This document shows positions 30,586 to 38,051 of a stretch of DNA of 42,077 nt, one piece after another (position 1 is the first letter of the stretch; every line of letters begins with the position of its first letter). The position numbers were made by a program, and so were the translations under genes. This stretch comes from a bacterium. GTDB taxonomy: Bacteria; Patescibacteriota; Minisyncoccia; Phycocordibacterales; CALRBL01. The notes beneath the pieces are model-generated. The model had not been told where the DNA came from. It did no database searches and saw nothing but the letters and a program-made list of their open reading frames with translations. The stretch covers positions 1 to 42,077 of the forward strand of contig JAIYEG010000012.1 of the NCBI GenBank assembly GCA_027487075.1, written 5' to 3'.

Positions 30586-30987
30586 TTATCTCTTTGCGCA
30601 AGATTTGCATACCCCGAAGAATTCAAAAGAATGATCTTGAATGACATTAAAATTTTTTGAATTTTTAAGCAACATACTTGAAATGTCTTCAGCGTTACAA
30701 TCATTAAAGCCCTCCACAATATTACATTTTGTACATACGATGTGATGGTGGTGGTGACCAGCAAGCTCATATACATCTGATCCGCTTCGTACGTCTACCT
30801 TACGGATAATTCCCTGTTCTTCAAAAGTCTCAAGTGTACGATATACCGTCGCTAAATCTGTCCCCTTCTTCTTTACTTTTGCAAAAATATCTTCTGCTCG
30901 AAGCAAGGTATGACGCTCATTAAAAAGAGCGAGGATGTCTCGGCGTGCCTGTGTCGATTTGAGACCCTTTGCTTTGAGTAGCTCCAT
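30586..30987 (-). CDS. Fur/Zur-family metal-responsive repressor
   Basis: 133 residues from ATG 30985-30987 (MELLKAKGLKSTQARRDILA). It has the winged helix TDLATVYRTLETFEEQGIIRK, the His-rich metal loop AGHHHHHIVCTKC (His78-82, Cys85, Cys88) and a second CxxC (Cys127, Cys130) forming the structural zinc site. The ORF could start at 31041, but that start would lie beside the palindromic operator and add a Cys-rich leader, so I reject it. It sits divergent to a ZIP transporter. Zinc is the most likely co-repressor, but iron or manganese cannot be excluded by sequence. Confidence 0.9.
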   Translation of the reverse strand: MELLKAKGLKSTQARRDILALFNERHTLLRAEDIFAKVKKKGTDLATVYRTLETFEEQGIIRKVDVRSGSDVYELAGHHHHHIVCTKCNIVEGFNDCNAEDISSMLLKNSKNFNVIQDHSFEFFGVCKSCAKR

Positions 30988-31025
30988 ATGTTGACAGCCT
31001 ACCACCACATGCGCTACATTACAAG

Positions 31026-31040
31026 TGCAAATTATTTGCA
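31026..31040. promoter_or_regulatory. Palindromic operator between metal regulator and ZIP gene
   Basis: TGCAAAT-T-ATTTGCA is a perfect 7-1-7 inverted repeat centred at 31033, with A/T matches continuing one step further out. It lies 11 bp before the ZIP ATG (31052) and 38 bp before the regulator ATG. Fur-family proteins bind AT-rich 7-1-7 palindromes of this size, so one dimer could repress both directions. No other copy was noticed in the window. Confidence 0.65.
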
Positions 31041-31051
31041 TTTAAAACACT

Positions 31052-31786
31052 ATGGTAATTCCACTTATTATTGCATCGACGTTTATTACCACGATTCTGG
31101 GAGGGATGTTTGCACTTAGATTCAAAGATCGCTTACACCTTGTGCTCGGTTTCAGCGCAGGAGCAGTTATAGGTGTTGCCTTTTTTGACCTGATTCCAGA
31201 AGCGATCGAGCTTGGAGGCACCGTACATGAGGTTTCAACTATCACTTCTCTCGTGGCGCTAGGTTTTGTTGGTTATATGCTTATCGATCGATTTGTAGCG
31301 AGTCACCATCATGTGGACGAGACTCACGAAGAACACACACTTCATGCGCGAGGCATATTAGGCGCAGGCAGTCTTTCCGTTCACAGTTTTCTTGATGGTG
31401 CCGCAATCGGCCTCGCATTCAAGGTATCCCCTACCGTTGGAGCTATTGTTGCGAGTGCGGTTCTTGTCCACGACTTTTCAGATGGTATCAATACCGTGAA
31501 CATGATTTTAAAAAATGGTGGCACCAAAAGACAGGTATATAAGTGGCTCTTTATTGACGCCATCGCTCCTGTGGCAGGTATTTTGTCGACACTCTTTATC
31601 ACCATCTCTGGTCCCTCACTCGGAGTTGTACTCGCACTCTTCGCTGGATTCTTCCTCTATATTGGTGCAAGCGATCTTCTCCCTGAAAGCTATCATCGTC
31701 ATCCTCGCACCCTCACTACTATCATGACTCTTATTGGTATGGGCGTGCTCTATGCCGTCATACACATGGCTGGTCATAGCCACTAA
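31052..31786 (+). CDS. ZIP-family metal transporter
   Basis: 244 residues with about eight membrane helices. The metal-binding helices carry HSFLDG (His111, Asp115) and HDFSDG (His140, Asp141, Asp144), the bacterial ZIP signature. A His-rich cytoplasmic loop (HHHVDETHEEHTLH, about 85-98) lies between helices 3 and 4, as usual. It imports zinc or a similar divalent metal. Divergent from the Fur/Zur-type regulator with a shared palindrome, so it is probably induced when metal is scarce. The stop is 1 bp from the convergent MacB-like gene. Confidence 0.93.
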   Translation: MVIPLIIASTFITTILGGMFALRFKDRLHLVLGFSAGAVIGVAFFDLIPEAIELGGTVHEVSTITSLVALGFVGYMLIDRFVASHHHVDETHEEHTLHARGILGAGSLSVHSFLDGAAIGLAFKVSPTVGAIVASAVLVHDFSDGINTVNMILKNGGTKRQVYKWLFIDAIAPVAGILSTLFITISGPSLGVVLALFAGFFLYIGASDLLPESYHRHPRTLTTIMTLIGMGVLYAVIHMAGHSH

Positions 31787-31787
31787 T

Positions 31788-33020
31788 CTATTCGTATCGT
31801 AAGGCTTCAATCGGACTCTTACGAGCAGCCTGTCGTGCAGGATACACCCCAAAGATAAGTCCGATAATGGTGGAGACTACAATACCCAACACTGCACCAC
31901 CAATAGGAAATATAAATGTCCACTCAAATGAGGCAAGGCGTCCGATAACGACAGATGCAACAAATGACGCTGTAGTCCCTAAGATAATACCAATGATGCC
32001 TCCAAGAAGGGTGAGTACCACTGACTCAAATAAAAACTGAAGAAGAATATTTTTTGTGGTAGCACCGACCGCCTTACGAAGACCGATTTCTCTTGTGCGT
32101 TCAGTTACTGATACCAACATAATATTCATAATACCGATACCTCCCACCAATAACGAAATTGCCGCAACCGCTGCTAAGAAATACGTAAGTGCCGTAGTAA
32201 TTACCCCGACTCGATCCGCAAGATCTTTTTGATTCACGATACTAAAGTCGTCTTTAGTTGGATCATCAATATCATGTGTCATACGAAGCGTCTGCTTAAC
32301 ATCTTCGATCGTAATATCTATGTTTGCCTCAGTATCAACATCAACCAAAATACGATCAAAGTGCTTGGTACCAAACAAATAATTTTGTGCTGCCGTGTAA
32401 GGAATAATCACCCCATCATCAAAGTTGATAAGTGAAGATGCACCTTTTGATGGCAGAATACCTACCACCTTAAATGACTTGTCTTTAATCTTTATACGAC
32501 TCCCCAAACCGCCACCGTTAGGAAACAATTCAGTATTAACCTTCGAACCGATAACTACCACATTTGCGCTTCCTACCACATCGTCCTGTGAGAAAAACAT
32601 ACCTTCAACGGGATCTGCATCAAAGATAACAGGCATTTGATCAGAGGATCCATATATTTGAGCTCGAAAATTCTCACTTTCATACTCGGTAATATCGTTT
32701 CCAAAAATAAGAGGAATAACATGAGCAGCGTGTGGCACATTGTATGGCTTTGACAATTCTTCAAGATCACGCTTTTTGAGTGACTCGAGTCCAACAGTAG
32801 ACGGTGGACCCTCGAGCTGGCGCCCTGGCACCACTACAACCGATTTAGTGCCCAGACCCTGTACTTGTGAAAGAATAAGTTTTTGTGCACCCTTTCCCAA
32901 TGACATGATAAGAATGATGGCTGCAATACCGATGACAATTCCAAGGATCGTAAGCCCCGTACGAGAACGATTGCGCTTGAGTGCTGATAATGATGTTTGT
33001 AAATATTGTTCGAAGGTCAT
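31788..33020 (-). CDS. MacB-like ABC transporter permease
   Basis: 410 residues. The N-terminal membrane helix LTILGIVIGIAAIILIMSLG is followed by a large extracytoplasmic domain (about 45-280). Three C-terminal helices follow, with VGGIGIMNIMLVSVTERTREIGLRKAVGATTKNILLQFL, the FtsX/MacB_PCD signature. MacB-type permeases do not carry lipids through the membrane but pull substrates or signals by mechanotransmission. It starts 5 nt after its ATPase. Last gene of a five-gene operon running from 37225 to 31788. Confidence 0.92.
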   Translation of the reverse strand: MTFEQYLQTSLSALKRNRSRTGLTILGIVIGIAAIILIMSLGKGAQKLILSQVQGLGTKSVVVVPGRQLEGPPSTVGLESLKKRDLEELSKPYNVPHAAHVIPLIFGNDITEYESENFRAQIYGSSDQMPVIFDADPVEGMFFSQDDVVGSANVVVIGSKVNTELFPNGGGLGSRIKIKDKSFKVVGILPSKGASSLINFDDGVIIPYTAAQNYLFGTKHFDRILVDVDTEANIDITIEDVKQTLRMTHDIDDPTKDDFSIVNQKDLADRVGVITTALTYFLAAVAAISLLVGGIGIMNIMLVSVTERTREIGLRKAVGATTKNILLQFLFESVVLTLLGGIIGIILGTTASFVASVVIGRLASFEWTFIFPIGGAVLGIVVSTIIGLIFGVYPARQAARKSPIEALRYE

Positions 33021-33025
33021 AGCGG

Positions 33026-33754
33026 TTATTTGAGATATTCGTCAGAAGCGGTACGACGACGTTTTACCTTCTCATCGGACGCAATCTCTCCATCATAAAT
33101 ACGAATGATGCGTTCTGCATGCTCTGCAGTCGCTGTTTCGTGAGTAATAAGAAGAATAGTGTGACCTTTGTTTTCATTGAGATCTTGGATGAAGTCCATG
33201 ATAATTTTCCCAGAACGTGAATCGAGGTTTCCCGTAGGTTCATCGGCAAAAATAATATCAGGCTCATTTACGAGCGCACGCGCGATCGCTACACGCTGCT
33301 TCTCTCCTCCCGACAAATCTCCTGACTCTTGATTAATACGATGTGAGAGTCCCACAAGTTCGATAGCGGCCGTCGCTTTTTTGTCCCATTCACTGCGAGG
33401 AACATCCGAATACAGAAGCGGAAGCTTCACGTTCTCGAGCACTGTTGTTTTAGGAAGAAGATTGAATGATTGAAAAATAAATCCAATGCGCTGATTACGA
33501 AGTTTTGAAAGTGCTTCTTCAGAAAAACCTTTTGAGTTATGTCCTGCAAAAATATAGTCACCTGAGGTTTGTTCATCAAGAAGTCCAAGAATATGAAGGA
33601 GTGTCGACTTCCCTGATCCCGATGGACCCATGATTGCCACGAACTCCCCTTTTTTTACGGTAAACGAAATACCTTTCAGCACTTTGGTCGATGTTTCGCC
33701 CTCAGTGTAGGTCTTGGTGATATGGTTAACTTCAATAAGATTAGGAGTGTGCAT
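33026..33754 (-). CDS. MacB-type ABC transporter ATPase
   Basis: 242 residues. Walker A is [18 protein letters not shown], the Q-loop [19 protein letters not shown], the signature [19 protein letters not shown], Walker [14 protein letters not shown] and the switch His LLITHE. The sequence is typical of the LolD/MacB/FtsE group. A basic C-terminal tail ([15 protein letters not shown]) is extra. Its ATG at 33754 lies 14 bp inside the preceding ATPase gene, so translation is coupled. It pairs naturally with the permease directly downstream. Confidence 0.94.
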   Translation of the reverse strand: MHTPNLIEVNHITKTYTEGETSTKVLKGISFTVKKGEFVAIMGPSGSGKSTLLHILGLLDEQTSGDYIFAGHNSKGFSEEALSKLRNQRIGFIFQSFNLLPKTTVLENVKLPLLYSDVPRSEWDKKATAAIELVGLSHRINQESGDLSGGEKQRVAIARALVNEPDIIFADEPTGNLDSRSGKIIMDFIQDLNENKGHTILLITHETATAEHAERIIRIYDGEIASDEKVKRRRTASDEYLK

Positions 33755-34433
33755 TGATGGTGTCTTCTATTATAACACCATCTGCAAGCAACACGGTACG
33801 ATCCGTTATTTTTCCATAGTCTGCTTCGTGTGTCACCATTACAATTGTCTGCCCCTGCTTGTGAAGTTCCTTAAAAATCGAAATCACGTTTTCTGAAGAC
33901 TCGCTATCGAGGTTTGCTGTCGGCTCATCGGCAAACAATATTTTCGGATCATGTGCAATGGAGCGTGCAATCGACACACGTTGTTGCTCTCCTCCCGACA
34001 ATTTATTCGACAGGCTATACATGCGCTTTTCGAGTCCAACTCTCATAAGAGCTTGCTTAGACTTTTCATAGGCTATATCATCCGGCACATTTTGCATGAG
34101 GAGAGGAAGCACCACATTTTCGATAGCGGTTAGATCAGGAAGCAATGCATAATCCTGAAAGACATACCCCAGACGCTCAAGACGAAATCGCGTACGTTCT
34201 TCACTCTTTAATTTCAAAATATCTACTCCATCAAGCATGAGCTCACCACTCGTCGGATGATCAAGAAGTCCGAGCTGGTACAAGAACGTCGACTTACCAG
34301 CTCCTGAGCGACCCATGATTGCCACAAACTGTCCCTTCGGCACACTAAATGACACACCCTTAAGCACCTCGGTGACACGATCGCCGTCTTTGAATGATTT
34401 TGTGATATTGGTTACTTCAATAATATTGCTCAT
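33741..34433 (-). CDS. LolD-like ABC transporter ATPase
   Basis: 230 residues. Walker A is GRSGAGKSTFLYQLGLLD, the Q-loop FQDYALLPDLTAIENVVLP, the signature LSGGEQQRVSIARSIAHDP, Walker B KILFADEPTANLD and switch VTHE. It is similar to but distinct from the ATPase at 33026, so the operon has two ATPase-permease pairs. It follows its presumed permease (34443-35696) by 9 nt. Confidence 0.93.
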   Translation of the reverse strand: MSNIIEVTNITKSFKDGDRVTEVLKGVSFSVPKGQFVAIMGRSGAGKSTFLYQLGLLDHPTSGELMLDGVDILKLKSEERTRFRLERLGYVFQDYALLPDLTAIENVVLPLLMQNVPDDIAYEKSKQALMRVGLEKRMYSLSNKLSGGEQQRVSIARSIAHDPKILFADEPTANLDSESSENVISIFKELHKQGQTIVMVTHEADYGKITDRTVLLADGVIIEDTINAHS

Positions 34434-34442
34434 ATATATGTA

Positions 34443-35696
34443 TTAACGTCCCAGAATGGCATTCAAGGTATTTTGTCGCACGATCAATTTGGCGGGTAAG
34501 TATCCTGCAATGATAGTGGTGATCATAAGAGTCAACACACGAAGCATGGTACCACTTATCGGTACAAACAAAATTCCATCACTAAAAGGAAAGTTGATAG
34601 GGTTTACATCGATATAAGGCTTCAATATACCGTACACCACAAAAAGTCCGATGAGTGTCCCGCATCCCGCATAAAAAAGTGACTGAATTACATACGAAAA
34701 CTCAATTGCTCGTGAGCTAATACCAATACCTTTCAAAATTCCAATGAACTTACGACGCGTGAGCGCATTCACGAAAATCACAATAAAGATCGTGATTGAC
34801 GCTACCACGAGTCCTATTGATCCAATCAAATTACCCATGAGTCCGAATGTCTTTTCGACATCCTGGAGAAACTTCGGCTTAGCTTCATCTGCAAGAAGAA
34901 CTTTAGCTTTCTTATCAAACCCCGCATCGATGAGTGCTTGCTTCACGACCGACGCATCAGCACCTGGTTCAAGGCGTATCGATATCTCATCTACATTGTA
35001 GTCAAAACGATTAATGAGTGAGCGGAGTTGATTGTCAATCATAAAAATACGCGAATCTACTTCTCCCACTTTTGCTTTTACCACCCCCTTGATGGTCACC
35101 TCACGTTCGATATCACCAATCACCAAACGCACTTTTGATCCCGCTTCGGTATCACGCAAGGTCTTCACTCCAGGAGAATCAATCTGAGCATACTTAAAGA
35201 GCAGATCTGAACCCACCAAGATCTGGTCATAGTCACCTTCTTCAAGATATGAACCTTCGATAATTTTCGAAGAAAGCTGGGTCACCATATCTTCATCATC
35301 AGGGTTGATACCCACAATCTGACCACCAGCATCATTGATAAGGTCAGTCTGACGTAGTCTGGTTTTATAGTTTGCCTCTAGTCTTCCTGATTCAATATAT
35401 CGTGCACTTACCGCTACTACACCATTCTGTGCTTCAGCCATGCGCACAATATCAGCACTTCTCTCAATAAATGATTTCTCACGAAGCGGCGACACAATCA
35501 CATCACCCGAATAAAATTTGTTATTCGCATTTGTTTTTACCAAACCCACGAGAATACCGTTCACCACCACAAGATTAAGAAACGTGAGCGTCATCACCGA
35601 GATAATCAAAGCTGTTGTGAGAAAGCTCGCGTGACGTACCTGCCGCAACGCAAGGAAGGTTCCGACTTTAATATCAATACGATTCATTATCATCAC
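34443..35696 (-). CDS. FtsX/LolC-like ABC permease
   Basis: 417 residues. An N-terminal helix (ALIISVMTLTFLNLVVVNGI), a large outside domain (about 50-285), then three helices including LIGSIGLVVASITIFIVIFV and the coupling segment RRKFIGILKGIGISSRAIEF. This is the layout of LolC/E and FtsX-type permeases. It probably works with the LolD-like ATPase that follows. Without an outer membrane in CPR bacteria, classical lipoprotein delivery is not expected. Export of peptides, lipids or drugs, or envelope stress signalling, is more plausible. Confidence 0.88.
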   Translation of the reverse strand: MMIMNRIDIKVGTFLALRQVRHASFLTTALIISVMTLTFLNLVVVNGILVGLVKTNANNKFYSGDVIVSPLREKSFIERSADIVRMAEAQNGVVAVSARYIESGRLEANYKTRLRQTDLINDAGGQIVGINPDDEDMVTQLSSKIIEGSYLEEGDYDQILVGSDLLFKYAQIDSPGVKTLRDTEAGSKVRLVIGDIEREVTIKGVVKAKVGEVDSRIFMIDNQLRSLINRFDYNVDEISIRLEPGADASVVKQALIDAGFDKKAKVLLADEAKPKFLQDVEKTFGLMGNLIGSIGLVVASITIFIVIFVNALTRRKFIGILKGIGISSRAIEFSYVIQSLFYAGCGTLIGLFVVYGILKPYIDVNPINFPFSDGILFVPISGTMLRVLTLMITTIIAGYLPAKLIVRQNTLNAILGR

Positions 35697-35707
35697 AGAT
35701 TCTCATT

Positions 35708-37225
35708 TCACTTAGGTGGATTGGTAATAATAGTATCACCTTCAGAAACTCCATTTATGATTTCAATATTTCCATTGGTATCAACTGAACCTGTTTTGAT
35801 ATTTTTTTCTTCAACATTTCCATTCATATCTTTGATCAACACCATACGCTTTCCATCTTTGCTAATTACCGCTGATTGTGGAATCGAGAGGACTCCTTGG
35901 CGTGTTTCACTCACCACATCAATATTAGCTGTCATGCCTGAACGAATACGCTCATCCTGTATAAAAAACTGAAGCATTGTCTTATACGTAGCAACTCCAT
36001 CAACTTCTGTTTCTGAAAGATCAATACCTGTCACCACTACTCCAAATTGCACACTTTCTCCATATGCATCGAGTGTAGTAGTACCCACATCTCCAACATG
36101 AATACTCGCTATATCTGCTTCAGGAATATAACTTTCGATTTCAAAGTTAGCATTACTAATCATACTGATAACAGGAGAACCTGACATAACTTGTTCTCCT
36201 ACTTTCAAATCTACTTTTGTAATAAGGCCATCAAACGGTGCAACGATCGTTGTCTTTGAAAGTGATGCTTGTGCCTGCAACAAATTTGCCTGAGCGCTTC
36301 GTACATCAGCTTCTGCACGAGCAATTTCTTCTGGAGTAGAACCTTCAGCTGAAAGCTCAAGAGCATCTTGTGCATTTATATATGCCTTATACGATGCATT
36401 CAAACTACTAATTGCACTTGAGATGGATGCACGTCCTGCTGATATACCGTTGATATATTGTGTACGCACTGTATCTGAAAGTTGATCGGCATTTTTAAAA
36501 TAGCTTGATGCCTCTCCAAGAAGATCAAGGAATGCCTTCATGGTCTGGAGATTCTCCTGTGCTTCGTTACGATATGAGTCGCTATAAGCTGAAGATTGGA
36601 GTGAGGGGGTCGACTTTTGCCACTCATCAATCATATCGCCCACCTCTAATCTCATTTTTTCAATTTTTTCCCTACGAGACACATCATCGAAGCTGAAGAA
36701 ACGAGGATAAGGACCTGTGGGATTAGTAAACATGACATCAACGTTACTACGAAGCACGTCGTCAGAGGTAACATATGCATCCTGGATTGCTTGCCTCAAA
36801 TCTTCGAACGCACGCGCTTCGTTATTTTTAAGATTTTGCAATTCCGTTGGACGAGTTCCTCGGCGAGCTTCAGCTAATTGTGCTTCAGCCGAAGAAAGTC
36901 GTGCCTGCTGGACAAGATAAGAGGCGTATTGGTCTCCACTATTAGTGCGAGCGAGAACGGTACCTTGTGTGACCTTGTCACCTACTTTTGCAGTAATACT
37001 TGCAACTCTTCCTCCTGTTTCAAATGCGAGTGACACATCATTTGCTGCGACCACTTTTCCTGTCACCGACACAATATTAGAAAACTCACTTCGCTCAACT
37101 TGAGCAGTTTGATATTCAGGCTTGTTAAACATTGAGTATACAGAAGAAGCACCAAAAATAAGTATCACCGCTGCAATTGGTAAATAAACTGCTTTCTTTT
37201 TTAAGAATTGAGGAACTTTATTCAT
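35708..37225 (-). CDS. MacA/HlyD-type periplasmic adaptor protein
   Basis: 505 residues from ATG 37223-37225 (MNKVPQFLKKKAVYLPIAAV): an N-terminal membrane anchor (about 10-31), a barrel-sandwich/lipoyl half (GRVASITAKVGDKVTQGTVLARTN), a long helical hairpin (about 100-300), the second lipoyl half (TTIVAPFDGLITKVDLKVGEQV), a beta-barrel and a membrane-proximal domain (EEKNIKTGSVDTNGNIEI). The helical hairpin is longer than in E. coli MacA. An extended -10 box (minus 37233-37241) ends 7 nt before this ATG, which decides against the longer reading frame. Heads the five-gene export operon and probably serves both permeases. Confidence 0.9.
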   Translation of the reverse strand: MNKVPQFLKKKAVYLPIAAVILIFGASSVYSMFNKPEYQTAQVERSEFSNIVSVTGKVVAANDVSLAFETGGRVASITAKVGDKVTQGTVLARTNSGDQYASYLVQQARLSSAEAQLAEARRGTRPTELQNLKNNEARAFEDLRQAIQDAYVTSDDVLRSNVDVMFTNPTGPYPRFFSFDDVSRREKIEKMRLEVGDMIDEWQKSTPSLQSSAYSDSYRNEAQENLQTMKAFLDLLGEASSYFKNADQLSDTVRTQYINGISAGRASISSAISSLNASYKAYINAQDALELSAEGSTPEEIARAEADVRSAQANLLQAQASLSKTTIVAPFDGLITKVDLKVGEQVMSGSPVISMISNANFEIESYIPEADIASIHVGDVGTTTLDAYGESVQFGVVVTGIDLSETEVDGVATYKTMLQFFIQDERIRSGMTANIDVVSETRQGVLSIPQSAVISKDGKRMVLIKDMNGNVEEKNIKTGSVDTNGNIEIINGVSEGDTIITNPPK

Positions 37226-37232
37226 GTGCACC

Positions 37233-37241
37233 ATTGTATCA
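37233..37241 (-). promoter_or_regulatory. Extended -10 box of the ABC export operon
   Basis: Minus-strand TGATACAAT, identical to the box before the GNAT gene at 11225-11233. It ends 7 nt before the adaptor ATG, so the long operon would start with a leaderless mRNA. Confidence 0.5.
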
Positions 37242-37262
37242 GAATGTGTTCTATATTTATGA

Positions 37263-37291
37263 TTGACACTATAATAAAAATGATGTATTAT
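37263..37291 (+). promoter_or_regulatory. Strong sigma-70-type promoter of orphan membrane gene
   Basis: TTGACA (37263-37268), a 17-bp spacer and TATTAT (37286-37291), identical in boxes and spacing to 4853-4881. The ~85-nt leader (37298-37381) contains GC-rich segments, but no single clear hairpin was found by eye. Confidence 0.8.
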
Positions 37292-37381
37292 ATGTGCGGA
37301 ATTACAGGCCAACGTATTCCGACGAGACTCGCGGATTCCTCCCGTTCTCGCAACAACAATCTGGCATAATAGTCCTTTCAC

Positions 37382-37975
37382 ATGAACACGATCAACTTCA
37401 TAAAAGCCGCATACCATATCATGGGAGTGTGCTTCAGCAACCAAGTCGATCCAGAGACCACACTATTCACCAAAAGCGCTGAGTTTTACTTCGATAAGGT
37501 CAGGCGCTATACCAACTTGCGGAGCAAGTGGTATGCAGTGATTGCTGTAATCATCATTATCATCGTCCTCTTCGGTGGATACACAGTGTACAACCATCGT
37601 GTGCTGCCACTGTTGGGATTCATGATGATCGCTGCGACAATGGCGATTTTCTACATCCACTTTGGCGTGATTCGCGTACACGTTCCAAAACTGGAGGAAA
37701 TGCTGCTGGCATCGGAATGGGGAGAACTTCGAGAACTTCAACCCACACAAAACATCGCACTGCAACTTGCCGACGCGCTGCGCGAGGAGACGTCCGCGCA
37801 CAACATACTCAACTACGGCAATTATGCGAACGAAGCGTTGAACGAGCTTCTGCAGCAGGTCGTTCGACAACACTGGCAGAATGCCACCTCGGAGCAGCAG
37901 GAGAATGAATCCTACATCTGCACCCTCAACGAGGTAATCGACAAGCTCGGCATCGAAGTATCAGCACTCAGCTGA
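37382..37975 (+). CDS. Orphan protein with two membrane helices
   Basis: 197 residues, not recognised. It starts MNTINFIKAAYHIMGVCFSN. Two adjacent membrane helices (about 51-70, IAVIIIIIVLFGG; 74-93, LPLLGFMMIAATMAIFYI) divide a short N-terminal part from a ~100-residue C-terminal helical domain rich in Gln, Glu and Asn (ALREETSAHNILNYGNYANE). Codon use is GC-rich compared with the flanking genes. It is a closed cassette: a strong promoter shared in design with the orphan gene at 4944, and a 13-bp terminator after the stop. Confidence 0.65.
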   Translation: MNTINFIKAAYHIMGVCFSNQVDPETTLFTKSAEFYFDKVRRYTNLRSKWYAVIAVIIIIIVLFGGYTVYNHRVLPLLGFMMIAATMAIFYIHFGVIRVHVPKLEEMLLASEWGELRELQPTQNIALQLADALREETSAHNILNYGNYANEALNELLQQVVRQHWQNATSEQQENESYICTLNEVIDKLGIEVSALS

Positions 37976-37990
37976 TCCTCCAACCTCATC

Positions 37991-38031
37991 CAGGCGCAAC
38001 GTCTCACCCGACGTTGCGCCTGTTCTTTTTT
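37991..38031 (+). terminator. Terminator of orphan membrane gene
   Basis: CAGGCGCAACGTC (37991-38003) and GACGTTGCGCCTG (38010-38022) pair perfectly over 13 bp around TCACCC, followed by TTCTTTTTTT. Confidence 0.95.
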
Positions 38032-38051
38032 TGTGTTTTAATGAACGCCTT

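Noticed and set aside
30987-31041. Longer N-terminus of the Fur/Zur-type regulator
   Set aside because: The extension would start beside the palindromic operator and add a Cys-rich leader not typical of the family. The start at 30987 fits the winged-helix domain.
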